DNA of 64,000 nt, taken from positions 310,126,513 through 310,190,512 of the forward strand of contig CM051459.1 in the NCBI GenBank assembly GCA_028095005.1, in the 5' to 3' direction. Made by a program: the position numbers and the translations under genes. Below, piece by piece: positions 34,137 through 46,877 of this stretch (its first letter is position 1; the number at the start of each line of letters is the position of its first letter). The DNA comes from Rhynchospora pubera (Eukaryota > Streptophyta > Magnoliopsida > Poales > Cyperaceae). The notes beneath the pieces were generated by a model. It had not been told where the DNA came from. It did no database searches and saw only the letters and a list, made by a program, of their open reading frames with translations.

Positions 34137-35076
34137 GGCTCCGTTTGGATGGGTGTAAAAATAAGGGAATAGCTCCTTTCTACTTAGAGCTGCTACTGGA
34201 CGGGTTCTAATTGAAATCCAACTCTGTCCAATTATAAATAATTGAAGTCCACGTCCACACCATGTCCACAATATATATTAATAATCCATCCATGTCCAGT
34301 TCATTTACTATCCAATTAATGTCCAACATTTGTTTATGTATTGTCCATGTGGACTAAGATTTGGACTAATCCAGTGACCAATATTTGTTTTCGTCCGTTC
34401 TTGATTCTGACAGTGTCAGTATTGTCTTCATCTGTGCCAATACATCTTATCTAACACAAATTGAATTTGATTCAGTGAGGTCTTTCTACTTATCACCTAA
34501 CCTTATGTACTTATCACCTAACCTTATGCAACGACAAACGACTGACGATGGCCATTAGAGGTCGTTGAAATCAGAGAAGGTGGTGTCGCTGCACTGCACA
34601 GTCGGGCATCGATTGGTTTTGAGGTGAGACGCCATCGCAGTGGCGGTGCAAGTATTCGAGTAGAGGTCGTGAGAGAGGAGGTAAGGTCAAGTGAAGGAGG
34701 GAGGTTTACGGAATCACGATTTGGGGTGCTCGAGTGGGGAAGAGGAGATGGGTTTAGAGAAGAAGCAGAGACAGATCTACTTTACTAATTATTTTTTCTT
34801 TCGTGTAATATCCATTATTCGTCCACAATTCGTCCGTAATTTCCACGATTTGTCCAAAAAAAAATTAGCAATTGGACTGGACCGGATTTTAGTCCAGTCC
34901 ATCCAAAAAAGTCCAATATTATTCGGTCCACTTTGTCCAATGGAATATCCCGTCCAATAGCAGCTCTATTTCTACTCCCAAATTTATAATAAATAATTCA
35001 AACTCTTCACAAAATTACACACTTCTCAATACTTCTCCTCTTATTTCTCTTATTCTCACACCATCCAAACGGAACC
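34137..35076. mobile_element. MITE with TAA target duplication, split by a 780-bp element
   Basis: Ends GGCTCCGTTTGGATGGGTG and inverse GGTTCCGTTTGGATGGTGTG; flanks TAA at 34134-34136 and 35077-35079. The core 'ataaatttataataaataatt'/'cttcacaaaattacacac' appears after the insertion. TAA duplication fits the PIF/Harbinger (Tourist) type. Confidence 0.85.
34187..34966. mobile_element. 780-bp TIR element with TA target duplication, nested
   Basis: TIR GAGCTGCTACTGGACGGG at left, and the inverse of CCCGTCCAATAGCAGCTC at right: 17 of 18 match. TA lies directly outside both ends. Subterminal regions are rich in GTCCA/TGGAC repeats. A GC-richer stretch at 34540-34760 may be captured DNA; the 89-codon open frame there has no recognised domain. 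Confidence 0.85.
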
Positions 35077-35131
35077 TAAATTCAAACTGGAGCTCTTTGT
35101 CAAATAATCTAAGCAAAAGCATATTCTTTTT

Positions 35132-35362
35132 GGGTGTGTTTGGATAGACCGGGAAAAGAGAATAGAAATAAGAAATTTCGGTTTGCGTGCTTATTCTTAT
35201 TCTTGTGCAACCCAAACAACATAAGAATAAGGAATAAGGGCCCTTATTCTTATACCAACAAAACCATGATATAAGAATAAAAAATAAAGATAAACACGCA
35301 AATCGAAATTCCTTATTCCTATTCCCTATTCCCGGCTTATTCTGTTGCATCCAAACACATCC
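35132..35362. mobile_element. 231-bp MITE, GGGTGTGTTTGGAT family, TTT target duplication
   Basis: Ends GGGTGTGTTTGGATAG and inverse GGATGTGTTTGGATGC; TTT on each side. The interior has mirrored 'gcgtgcttattcttattctt', GCACAC-type and 'aatcgaaatt' blocks. A nearly equal-length copy is nested at 57916-58145. Confidence 0.88.
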
Positions 35363-35364
35363 TT

Positions 35365-36370
35365 TAGGTTTATTTCTTGCTCAAAGTGGCTAATACCAAG
35401 TTATAAGGAGGCAAAGCGGCATAAGGATATCTTATTAAATACTCTGGTGCCAGTTTTTCTGTGGCAGGTCAACTGCAGCCCAAAATGCAGTGAGTCACTT
35501 TAAAGGTACTTTTATATCATAACCCAATGCACATTGCACCAGACTACAATTTTAATGGCATCAAATAATAAAAATAAGAAGCATCGCCATTCGTCAAAAT
35601 CTTTGATCAAAGTTCAATTATTGTTTAGTGTTCATACCTTGATGCCATACAACCAGACAGCTCCCTGCTATAAAACAATGGAGCATATCTGAACCTGGAT
35701 ACTAGTGTATTTTAGTAAGAAAAATGTAAATTATTTTAAGTGATCTTTATCTTTACAGTATTAGGATAATGATGATTATGGCCCGTTTTGGTCCCACAAA
35801 TGAGTGGCAGTGGGGACAAGGGAGGTTAGCGTGGTCGGCCCACTTAAATAATGATCATTCATAATTTCTAAATCACTACTAACCATTAAATGAAAGTACA
35901 AGTCTTTCCCACCAACTGCCTGATAAGTGACAAGCTAGCATTGTAAACTAGTTTGGAATTCTTGTTTGATGTACGTGAGCAATTTCACATTCTACGCAAC
36001 ACTTTTATTAAAGTGAGCAAATATCTGCACAATTAAGCATAAAGTAAAAAGTAATATTTATCATCTTAAAATTCATTTTATGTTTTTTTTGTACTTTTGA
36101 AATTATAAACTACTTCAAAAAAAGTACAATCTTATTCTTAACTTTCTCTATTACCATAAAAATATATGTGGACATCATTTCTCAATACATACTGCAAATT
36201 GATACAAACTATTTTTTATGATGGAATATTGGATGATATTGATAAGTTTTCTCAAACTCACTCAAGATATCCAAAAAACTAACATGATAAGTTTACATAG
36301 ATTTTTATTAACAGATGGATATTCTACCAATATCGAGTTTAATTTCCTTAATTATCACGAATAACAAGCA
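35365..36370. other. Intergenic DNA
   Basis: No gene or repeat recognised. Confidence 0.5.
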
Positions 36371-36841
36371 CTTAAAATTATTTAAAAAAAATCAGCCATA
36401 TACCCCTCAAATCTTCACCGATCAGCCACGTGCCCTCCAATTCTTTGATATTCCTCCAATTCTTTGATATTGTTCATTGAGCCTTCTAATCATCATTTGT
36501 ATAGTGATTTACCCTTTTTATTAATTTAAAAGATATATTAATTCAGAAAATTTAATATTTAAAATTTTCGGACTAAAAATATCCCTGCCCTTTCCCACAG
36601 CTTTCTCCGTTAGGGGAACGTCCACTTTTTTTTGTCTATATATGAAGCTATTGGTTACATAAGGTTATACCTGAATTAATTCAAAAGATGAATTATGAAA
36701 AAATAATAAACCTCTTAGATTTTATTTATGTGATTGAGAAGTACCTTGACTTTCTTGTGAAACGACATTTTGAAATTGCAAATTTGGAATTGTCCACAAG
36801 CGATGACCACAGAGCTACAAAGCATGCACAGTTACGAGATC

Positions 36842-37553
36842 AGCAATTAGATATAATCCCTATAAACATCAGCAATTAGATATAATCCCCTACAAACTTT
36901 GGAATTAGAAATAACCCCCTACAATCTTTGCTGTCAAACAAATAACTACTTTAAATTAAATTTAATGTTAGTAATTTAAAAAAATATATTTTTTACAACT
37001 TATGACTGAAATACCCTTACCCCTTATATTCGACCTTTCATTTCCCCACCATTTTCCCTTCCCCTCTCCCTGATCAATGTTATCATTAAAATACCCTTAC
37101 CCCTTATATTCGACCTTTCTTTTGTAGACTAGGATCTAGCTCTCTAAAATTTTTTTAGATTTCATCTAATCTTCCTCCAAAAAAATCCTTGTTTGTTTAC
37201 AAATTTTAATACTATGGAAAAACGGGACTAAGAAAAAAAACATGATTTTATGTTTGGATATTCTATACATGTTGTAGTTAGTTATCTATTATAATATTAG
37301 GTCAAGGATTCATGTTTTTTATTTCTATTCATGGCGGTGTGAGGAAGGAAAACGAAAGGTCTGGTAGAAGGAAGAAGGCTATTTCTGTCCTTTGTTGTAG
37401 AAAATTAATTTTTTTAATTTAAAAAAACTTGCATTTAATTAAAGGGTGTTATTTTCTAAACTATAAAGATTGTAAGGGGTTATTTCTAATTTCAAAGTTT
37501 GTAGGGGGTTATATCTAATTGCTGAAGTTTAAAGGGGGTTATATCTAATTTTC
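36842..37553. mobile_element. ~710-bp inverted-repeat element nested in the 36.4-38.5 kb element
   Basis: GCAATTAGATATAATCCC units at left and GGGTTATATCTAATTGC units at right, two tandem units per arm, plus GAATTAGAAATAACCCCCTA and its inverse. No coding capacity recognised. Confidence 0.75.
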
Positions 37554-37608
37554 CCTTTTCTTAATTCATCCGAAGGGCCAACTAATAGTCCAACAAAAAA
37601 TATTTTGA

Positions 37609-37763
37609 GGCCGTTTGGATCGTTTAGGAATAAGAGGAGTAGCATCTTTCAAGACGGAAATTTATTTCTAACCATTTAAATTCTTCACAAAATTATACAT
37701 TTTTCAATATTTTCTGTTTAGGAATAGATTATTCCTTTTATTCCTAAACGATCCAAACGGCCC
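37609..37763. mobile_element. ~155-bp MITE of the GTTTGGAT family, nested
   Basis: GGCCGTTTGGATCGTTTAGG and the inverse CCTAAACGATCCAAACGGCC with the family core between. TTTGA lies on both sides, possibly by chance. Confidence 0.82.
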
Positions 37764-38542
37764 TTTGATAGATTGTTAAAAATTATGATTTCCATCAGCA
37801 AATAGATGGTTGGTCTCATCAATATACAAGAAAATAATGAAACTTATCTTGTGCATAAACTTATGATGTTGTTGACAGCTCGGAGTTCGCCAATACCCCT
37901 ATTCATGTTTGTTAGATTTATCAAGAAGAAACAAGTATCTTCAACATATGCAAACAGGAGAAAAAAAAAAAGGTATTGTAGGTTCTATTAAAAGAGGTGA
38001 TTAGCAAGGAACGTTTTATTCGTCTTCTTGCGTTTAAAAAAAAAAAACAATGCTTCCTTTGCTTTGGTTGTCATTCGACGTCATTTGCAAAAGTGCTATA
38101 AAGATGCAATTGTAAGGAGAAAATGAGGATCCAGAGATTCTGACTATTATTTTGGCTCTAATATATCCATATCAAATTTGTATCTTTTTGTATTGGAGGA
38201 AGAATCGTTAGAGGCTAGGAAAGCTGAGAGAGAAAGGCCAAGGGTATATTGGTACTAAATTTTATAGATTTAATTTTCTGAATTAAAAAGCATTTAAATT
38301 AATAATAGGATAGATGGCTATACAAATGAAGATTAGAGGGGTAAATGAACAATATTGAAAAAATAGACGGATATTGTAATAGGTAGGCACTACCTATTAA
38401 TTGTTTCAAAAAATAAAAGAAAGAAAAATAGAAAGATATGTAGCTGATTGGTGAAGATTTGAGGGGTATATGGCTGATTTTTCCAAATTTTTAATGACTT
38501 GGTGAAGACGCATAATCATTATTTTAATATACCTGATATTTT

Positions 38543-38731
38543 GGCTCCGTTTGGATGGCTTCTTTCCGGAATAAGGAATAAGAAATAACCACTTTTTACC
38601 AATAAATTTATTTCTAACCATCCAAACTCTTCACAAAAGTTACACACTTCCCAATAAATTTACCCCTTCCCAATAAATTTCTTTCCTTCTTCCTTCTTCA
38701 TACCTTATTCTCAATGCATCCAAACGGAACC
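38543..38731. mobile_element. 189-bp MITE with TTT target duplication
   Basis: GGCTCCGTTTGGATGGCTTC and inverse GGTTCCGTTTGGATGC; TTT at 38540-38542 and 38732-38734. Very similar to 58249-58431, including 'accaataaatttatttctaa'. Confidence 0.9.
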
Positions 38732-38734
38732 TTT

Positions 38735-41720
38735 AAGAATAATGTTTTCAATTTAACATTACATATATGAATCTACGGCACCGGTACATATATCATGTTC
38801 CAAAAAAAAAATAACAAAAAAATAATTTAAAATGTAACATTACATATAATATATGATTTCATGGTACATCTATCGTGCTAAAAAAAGTAATAAACAAAAA
38901 GAGCTACAGTTACTAGTTAAAATTAAAAATGATAAACTTGTAATGACACGTCATTGATGACACAATCCGAGTGCAACAATTATATTTATATTATAGTTCC
39001 CACGTGGCATCACATCTGTTCCATGTGACCCCAGCATGCATTAATTTGTCCCAATGTTCATTGTTCAGCTCCAACTGCCCGGTTCTGAATTTGCAGCTTC
39101 GTCTGCATAAATAAACTAAGACAATTGGAAACATACAGAAGATAAACTAACTGACAACTTTATGAGTTTTGTGCTCTGGATACAGCACGAGCATCTAGTT
39201 GTAGGCTTGTAGCATTGTACAAGAAACTATCATATCATCTCTATGCATCATAATAAATAAAAGTTCTTGATAATATCTGTTGCAATGTATTTTAAAATTA
39301 TTATTAATTTTTTCAAGAAATACCGAAATGTTTTTTTTTCTGTTATTTCATGTTAGTTACGAATTTTGCATTTTTTTTTTCTTTAGTTTATAAAATTATT
39401 CAAATCTTTAGTGCGTTACTTGCATTATGAAATAAGAATTGCTTCCGAATTATTCCGATATCACAGATTAGTTGCGAATTTTGAAACCCTTTGAATTATC
39501 TCCGAATCACAAATAATCTGTTTCGTTCATAAAAAAAAGAATCACAAATCTGTTTCTATACTCTAAGCCCAGTTCAAGGTTGGATTTAGATTGGAATTGA
39601 GTTTGTCAACTATAACAAAGGCTCTTTTTGACTTTTTGTGTGCGTTTACAACTTACAAGTTACAAGTGAATAGTAGGCCTTATTGTAATTTTCACACAAG
39701 TCCAGATATTACGCGGATAAGCATTAATTACCATATGACAATCTGGCCCATGGGCTTATCGGATAAAGAATATTATTATTAAAGAGAAAATTTGGAAAAG
39801 ATATAAAATTCGACAAGGCGTTATGGTTATTTTGTTCTTTTGTACATCAATGCCTTGTTCGTAGAGTTGGAGCCATGACATGGTTGGTACCCAAATTTCA
39901 CATTCGAATAGTAACGGAAGTTGATGAATTTTAGTTTACACACAAAAAAATACAAATAAAAAAAGGCAAACAAAGAACAACTACTAAACACGCCAAAATT
40001 TCTGTTACGCGCACGTGGAAGAGCAGAAAGGGCTCAAATTTCTGGTACCAGAGAAGTTGGTACTTATCAGGTTGTTAATTTAATTGATCACTTGTGTCTA
40101 GTGGAAAATTTTACCTACACCATTAGAGGCAGTCATAGAGCCTATTTTATTATACTTCAAGTCTATAAAACTTTCTTCAGCTTATATGACTGCAAAGTAA
40201 ATCTTGCACGATACAGTTTGATAAACCCGTGATAAATTACTGGAATATCTTAACTCTTAAGTCCCACCTAAAGGTTAACAGAATCGAAACACACATCGAG
40301 CTGAAATACATTGTTAACGAACGTGACAATCGAATCAAGCTGAACAAACATGTTTCAAATCTGGTTGATCCATGTGTTTAGCTTTGAATGATTTGGTCCG
40401 GAATGTCTAGTCTAAAATTAAATCAAGTACTGGACCATTTGGATTCATGCTATATGAAGATAATCAGCGTGAATAGTATGTCGATATGGGAAATTTAATA
40501 AATTTCAATGAGATCAATTGGCCCAAACACAGACTTATTATTTGCACTGATTGATGAACTATATATATGTATTAACGTTAAGTAGGATTATTTTCCATCC
40601 GTATCTTTTGGTTGACAAATTATTTTCCAAGACCCAAAATCATGAAAGAAAAGATACTCCGCGGACCACTTTAGCAACTTAATCAATATGAAGACTGACA
40701 CACCACTTAAAAAGAGAAGATAATTACAAACCAGACACTCCATTGTGCCTTTATTAGGTGTTAACCAGTCAATTTGTTGTAAAAGTAGCATAAAACATGT
40801 GGCCACTTAAGTGGATTGAGAGTGATTTTGGTAAAAATTATGCCAAAAATGGAGGCCCAGGCCCAGCTAAAAGTTTCTCATGACCTTACTGGATGGCGAA
40901 ATTTTATGTAAATACATGCAACGTGAAATGCACCATATAAATATATAATGCTCGTCTTATTGTTAAAATATGAGGTCACATAATTAATCCCATATAAAAT
41001 GTAGGATTGACAATTTATAGACAGAGATCGCTTGAAAATGACACCACAATTTTAGTGCAGTTAAAAGTTTAATGTTTTTTTCTAGGGGCATATCTGTTAA
41101 TTTCCACAGAAAAAAGATTAAACTAACTCTTATTATTACACAGGCAAGAAATTCTCCACTACTGGGCTACTGGCCTATTAATTGTAGGCCACGTGTACAA
41201 AACTATTAATTTGCTTTAATCAAATCACTTGTCCGTAGCACTTTTAGTGTAGTTAAACAAAGACATCTGCGCCGCATTAGGGAGTAGGAGCACAGTTCCA
41301 AGGTCTAGATCTTGCCACGTGGACTAACATTAGAGGAGGAGCGTGGCAGCCACGAGGACCGTCTATCGTGATGACAAAATGCCATTGGTGGGACTAGGAA
41401 ATCTTTTGAAATATCTACTGAAAACATTGGGCTTTTTGGCTCCTTTCTGTTTTTTAAGTTCAAAACCATGAAAATTGTACAAGGATGACAGGCAACCTAT
41501 GTTCAAATCAAAATTTAGCATATATTTTTATTTTTGAGGAGGACAAAATAATAGTAATTTTTAGTGTAAAAAAGATACAATTTTTTTTATAATAAATTAT
41601 CACTCGGTTTAGTTTATTCTGATAATCATCTAGAGATGGAAATTTCACAAAAATTGATTTAGTGACTTTGTAGAGATCGATCGATCGATTAATAGATTAA
41701 AAATATAGACAATCGTCTAG
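38735..41720. other. AT-rich intergenic DNA
   Basis: No gene, RNA or element recognised over almost 3 kb. Confidence 0.5.
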
Positions 41721-41728
41721 AGATTTAT

Positions 41729-41827
<99 letters not shown>
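41729..41827. repeat. (GATA)n microsatellite, ~24 units
   Basis: Uninterrupted ATAG repeats over about 99 bases. The open frame through it on the minus strand (YLSI repeats) is an artefact. Confidence 0.97.
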
Positions 41828-42331
41828 CACACCATTCAAAAGATACATTTATATATTTATTACAAAAAGGATGTTTCATTACCAATACAAAGGTTAAAAT
41901 TGAAATGACATCGAGTCAACAAATGAGTAGTTTGAGATGGAATTTTCCACACAAATCCTTTTCTAAAAAGATGACCATTCGGCTGTTGTGTTATTTTTTA
42001 TTAACAGGCGATGGCTTGATTGAGACCTTGACATTATAAAATAGAATATTTCTTATTGACCTTGGTATTCATAATGTTCATAATATTAAACACTACTAAT
42101 TTAATTTAAAAACAAAGAATTTTCAAGTATTTAGATACTAGCTTGTAAAATTGTAAATAATTTTATATAATGTTATAGTTGTTCGTAGCAATTATTGGTA
42201 AGATAACATGTCTCTCTCTTAATCTCTTTGCGTCTCGCGGAGATTGAACTCGTCGTTATAATAAAATAATGGTCATTCAGCACCTGTACCTAACATGACC
42301 TTCACCACTGAAGTTGTTTTTATAAATACAA

Positions 42332-42360
42332 CTAGCTATTGTATCGCGCTTCGCGCGATA
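42332..42360 (-). mobile_element. Helitron 3' terminus (minus orientation)
   Basis: On the minus strand a perfect 8-bp hairpin TATCGCGC-GAA-GCGCGATA is followed by CAATAG and CTAG, then T. This is the Helitron 3' signature: GC-rich hairpin about 10 bases before CTRR, inserted at an A/T site. The 5' end (TC...) was not located; the RPA-like remnant at 43.9-45.1 kb in the same orientation is probably internal cargo. Confidence 0.75.
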
Positions 42361-42379
42361 TATGATTAATCTAAGATGA

Positions 42380-43640
42380 TTGTATTATTGAATCATGTTT
42401 ATTGTTTGTCGATTTAATTATTAGGCTATTTTTTTTTCCTTGCTTTGTGATGGGGTGGCAAGGTTTTGTAAGTTATGGAATGGATAAATTCTTAATTAGG
42501 TGTATGGAATAATCTTGATTCGTGAGTGCAGAAATCTGCTGTGTTTGTGCGCTGTGTTATTGTGTTTTTGTAAGGGTCTCAAGTAAAGCAAAGTATTTCG
42601 AGCGCTTAAAATATATACATAGAAAGTTGCATATCTTGATACAACAGTGTAATAAATGTGTAATTCATCAAACTACAAAGACATCATAGGAGTTCAACTA
42701 TATACACTGGCGATGGATGCTATCCTTAGATACAATCGATACTGTGCAGATGAAAACCGACAACTCGATCCATGTAGGATCATCAAAAGTATAATCATTC
42801 TTAACAAAAGAGGTCTATTTTTTGTAATCTATTTGAACAGCCTAGAATAGTACAAAAGATAGAAAACACTGATCTATTTATTAGCAAGGACAAAATTATA
42901 AGGAACCGTGTCAGATATCTATCTGTGGCGGTGAAGCTGTTGGCGCAAAATAGGCCGTGCTTGGTTATCAGTCTACGATCCTAAACATCATGGCTGCAAT
43001 CAAAGGAAGTGAATTATTGGTTGCAATATATTGCCGTAGTAAAATTGATTGTACCATTGAGTACCTGGATGGGTTTTTTTAAGTTCTGCTCCTGTCCAGG
43101 ATAACTGAGAGACTGAGACTTTTTTTTTTGGTTCCTTCTGTCCTGGTCTCTTGTGGAAATGTAGCTTCAATCATTTCGTTGCTTGGAAACTCGCTAAGAA
43201 AATGTGCAATATTGTGAGAGAATTATTTGTATGATTGTGGGCCTTTTGATGGTTAATGCAAGAAGAAAATTTCTGTTGGTGAGAAGTATTAACCTTTTGA
43301 GATTGATCAGTTCTGTATCTGAAATTGCACGGTCATGCTCTCGATGGGCGAGCTGCTTTCTATATTAGAGACAATGAATTTGCAGGTAAGTAGTGTGGGA
43401 TGCATAAGCAAGAACTATGCAAGTATGAGTTATCAGAAAAAAATTTTATAGTACGATCAAGCTTTTAAAAAACTCCGTTTTTTACCGTTTTATCACCGCA
43501 TAAATCGTTTTTTTACCGTTTTATCACCGATAAATGCTAAATCAGCACCCAATCATCAAACTGCATAAATTGCATTTTAAAACCTTGAGCACGATGAATA
43601 TTTTTTTTTAGGCAAACAATCTGATTCGTATGAAATTGTA
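42380..43640. other. Presumed Helitron interior, no gene recognised
   Basis: No frame longer than 64 codons with recognisable content. Contains the repeated 'accgttttatcaccg' at 43480-43530. Confidence 0.4.
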
Positions 43641-43899
43641 TGAACTAATTTTAGCATGGCACGATTGTGCAAGAGAAATACCCTTTTCTATCTGCCGAAA
43701 CTGGTTCCTTGTCTGAAAGTGGTGTGGCATTGTGTACCGTTGAGTGATGCAGTTCGATTGTACTTTGACTGCTAAGATAATGAAATATTAGCCAAGGAAG
43801 GTAGTCAACACAGGCATGCAAGAATAGTTTTTTGGTATTGATGAATTGTATAAATATTGAATATTGATTTTGTCTGCCATTAAATATGGAATTGCTCAC

Positions 43900-45073
43900 C
43901 TTTTGTGTCTGTGCTTGCCTGACCAGGTTGAATAGATTTGCTTGCCTGCTGAATTGCCAGAAAGAGCGAACTGGTCGCAGGAACTACGTCAACAGACACA
44001 ATAGTGTTCATTCTGATACCTGGGTATTTTGTTGATTCCTTTGGCAGAACAGTGAACTGGTACGCTTTTCCAATGATCCCTATCAATTGTTGCAGTGCAT
44101 CGTCCTTTGTTGTATCATGTTGCTTGATCGTTCTCTTGACATCTGCACCAATGATAATTTTGACAACCTTCCTAAGCGATGTGAATTCTGCCGTACCTGT
44201 TTCACCCTTACTTTAAGCAAAAGCTTGTGCATGTGGAAAGAAGATATAGATAATCAAGACTGGTCAGCAGAAGATTTCTTTTTATTTCTATTTTGCAATT
44301 GATCACATCTTTATCTTACTTTTTTATCTGTTTTTTTAGTGAAAAGTTTTTTTTTTTCTTTGGAAACTGCAAGAATGTTTTTTTTTTTTTTTGTATTTTT
44401 GTCAGTAAAGAAGCTTGATAGAGCTATACATGCCAAATAACAAAATCATCTCTGTGGAGACCACAACTGTAACAGAATTGATCCTTCAATCTACTTGTGC
44501 ATTTCTTGCACACTCCATAGTGCCATTCATATCTATTGTTGAGATCAGCAATCAATGCAACAGACTTGTACAGAGTGGCCTGTAGAGAAAGACAGCATTA
44601 TATCACAGCAGATCATAATGAGTGGCAAGAAAATAGATTTTTTTTTCTTGTTTTTAGTTCAGACTCTGATGCATACAATTTTGTTTTATTATTATGTTTT
44701 TATTTGTATCGATGCAATTGAACATGGTTTTATTGGGAAATGAACGGATTCTTACAGAAAATGTGGTAACTGGAATAGCTAAAAATTGTGAGATCGTCAC
44801 TCTCTAGCTCAGGTTGCTCAATTTGCTCAATACCATTCACAACTGGGACTCCGTCATATGGCGGAGCTTCTGTGTCTAGCCCGATTGGTGGCAAATCTAG
44901 GGACAAACTGGACAAAGATACCTCTTGTCATAAGTAATTTTTTTTTTAACTGGTAGATGCAAGATTCATGATATGTGCAGGCAATCCATACTTTGTAGCA
45001 AACTAAGCAATTTCTGGAATAGTTCTGTCAAAATAGAACTTTCTCCCACTGAATGACTTGACATTATATACAT
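43900..45073 (-). pseudogene. RPA1-like single-strand DNA-binding protein, decayed
   Basis: Fragments match the DNA-binding OB folds of replication protein A large subunit, as carried by plant Helitrons. Exon 45073-44951 reads VYNVKSFSGRKFYFDRTIPE, then an in-frame TAG at 45003-45005. The block below 44915 (SSLSLDLPPIGLDTEAP) is the linker. Exon 44579-44430 reads RYEWHYGVCKKC...CYSCGLH, the zinc ribbon. Exon 44223-43900 has LLLKVRV, then a one-base frameshift near 44205 before ETGTAEFTSL and DDALQQLIGIIGKAYQF, and ends at a GTGAGC donor. A following exon may lie at 43.65-43.85 kb. Stop plus frameshift make it a pseudogene; the N-terminal OB fold was not found. Orientation matches the Helitron 3' end at 42332. 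Confidence 0.72.
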
Positions 45074-45079
45074 CTACAG

Positions 45080-46870
45080 AGGCATGGAGGATGAATATTT
45101 AGACAACACAGAGATAACACATATGCATTTCTGATGGAAATTTAAATTTGTTCTTTTTTTTTTGTAATGTTGTGCCCCGTAGAAATTTTATTGAACAATA
45201 AAAACCCATGATCCAAAAAAAAAATAACCTTGCAATTCATTGATTAGGACCGCAGTACAGATAACAACCACTGGTACAGTATCAAATATGCCGGAGGAAG
45301 TGTGTCCATAGTGTGGCCTCAAACATATAACCTTTGAATATTGGAAAGCAATAAGACAACATTATATATAAATCGATCATATCATAGGAAGATGTAAGAA
45401 AAATATCGCACGGTATATATGAGCAAAAGATAAAAAAAAAAACTACGATTTCCAGTACCTTTCATATATAGGTCTGTTAGGAAAATCAGAGAACTGCACC
45501 ACTTACATGTTGTTCTGCAAAGGGCAAAGAAAAAAAGAAGTAAAAAAAATAGGGGGGAAAAGGAAAGAAGAACAGTGAAGCGAGGGGAAAAATTAATGAA
45601 ATTACAAACAGTTTTATTTAAGTAGGAAAAATAATAAGGGATAAAAATTTGATTTTTATCAGTAACTATACTAACCCGCCTGATAGCCCAATAAATGAAA
45701 AGAAATAGTAAGAAAATAAATACAAAAGAAAGGAAGGCAACAGTTCTAATTAGGCCTAATTATGAAATAGAAAAAGAGAGACCATTGTATCCTTTCTATG
45801 ACCAACTGTATGAAATTTCTCTCTAAAAGACAGTAGAAAATAAGAGATACTAACCACACCAGCAGCCAGAAGAAACCTGCAAAACCAAAAAAAATGGGAA
45901 AAAAGGGGGGAGGACACTGTGAGATGCACTGAGCTGAGCACACATTCCAAATAAGATGGAAATAAACAAAACAGCAAGGCAACAGTTGTAATCAGGCCAG
46001 ACGAAAAGCATTATACTTTAGCTCAAGAATAGAATTCCACACAGCAAAGAGCTGACATTTAAGATAAAAAAAAGAACAATACTTTAGCTAAAGGATAGCA
46101 GCATTTGATAGCAACAACCAATCTATTCATTTCATTTTCCATTTGGTAACACACAGCGAGAGAGATAGACCAAAACATCAGGAAAATTGATAGGAAAGAG
46201 AATATCTCACATTAAGAACCCAAAATGAAAGCAACAAATAGTACACACCTTATAGAAATCCAAAATGAAACTAAAGAAATCACATACCTCGTCGAAGAAC
46301 AAACCACAGCAGCACCACCCAGAAGAAACCTGCAAAAGAAAATACTCAAACATATTAAACCCCAAGAACAATAATGGCGAAAAAAATAGCAGCACTGAAA
46401 GAGAAAATCAATTTCTTTCCCACTGAGAGACAGAAATGAAAAATCCCAAGCAAAACAATAGGAAAATAAGTCAAAAAAACAAATACTGCAGAGGGAAAAA
46501 AACGACAGAGCGCAGAAAACTCACCGAAGAAACAGAGAGAAGAACTCAGTGCAGTAGAAGAGAAAGCAAGAGAAATGAAAACCTTTCCAGAACAACAGTG
46601 GCATCGAGAGGCTTCTGAACTTTAAAAAAAAAAAAGGGAAGCTTCTGGAAAACCCATAAGGCACAACATAGACCACCGTACGCCCCGAAATGAGCGGAAA
46701 GTACTGGAAAGGCATGGCTCGCTGGATAAAAGAGGAGATCCGGATCTGCTGCGCCAAAGAAAAGGCACAACACGAAGGAGGTAGCAAGCGCAGAGTAGGA
46801 AGTAGAAGGAGGATGCACACAATCAGACACAAAGTAATCGTGAGAACAAAACCAAGCGATGGCACAGACG
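45080..46870 (-). other. Upstream part of the RPA-like/Helitron unit, exon-like duplicated blocks
   Basis: Two blocks on the minus strand, near 45877 and 46330, share TTTTGCAGGTTTCTTCTGG, each a plausible acceptor with a similar downstream exon start; the second runs to an ACGAG/GTATG donor near 46288. A CT-rich, GC-richer segment at 46.5-46.87 kb has several overlapping open frames without recognised domains and resembles a 5' leader. Confidence 0.35.
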
Positions 46871-46877
46871 AAAGAGT

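Larger units (their letters stand above)
36384..38484. mobile_element. ~2.1-kb TIR element hosting two nested insertions
   Basis: AAAATCAGCCATATACCCCT followed by CAAATCTTCACC at left is matched exactly by the inverse at right (GGTGAAGATTTGAGGGG...GGCTGATTTT). Further inverted blocks (TTTGTATAG / CTATACAAA; TGAGCCTTCTAATC versus GATTAGAGGGG) support long TIRs. Flanks AAATTATTT and AAATTTTTA (7 of 9) hint at a Mutator-like 9-bp duplication. No transposase is seen. Confidence 0.72.

Noticed and set aside
41729..41827. CRISPR-like regular repeats
   Set aside because: Simple microsatellite; no spacers. No CRISPR array occurs in this eukaryotic window.
41697..41885. ORF encoding YLSI repeats
   Set aside because: It is a translation of the GATA microsatellite.
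46521..46865. 114-codon and overlapping ORFs on the minus strand
   Set aside because: Three overlapping frames in a CT-rich leader-like segment, with no domain and low-complexity hydrophobic content.
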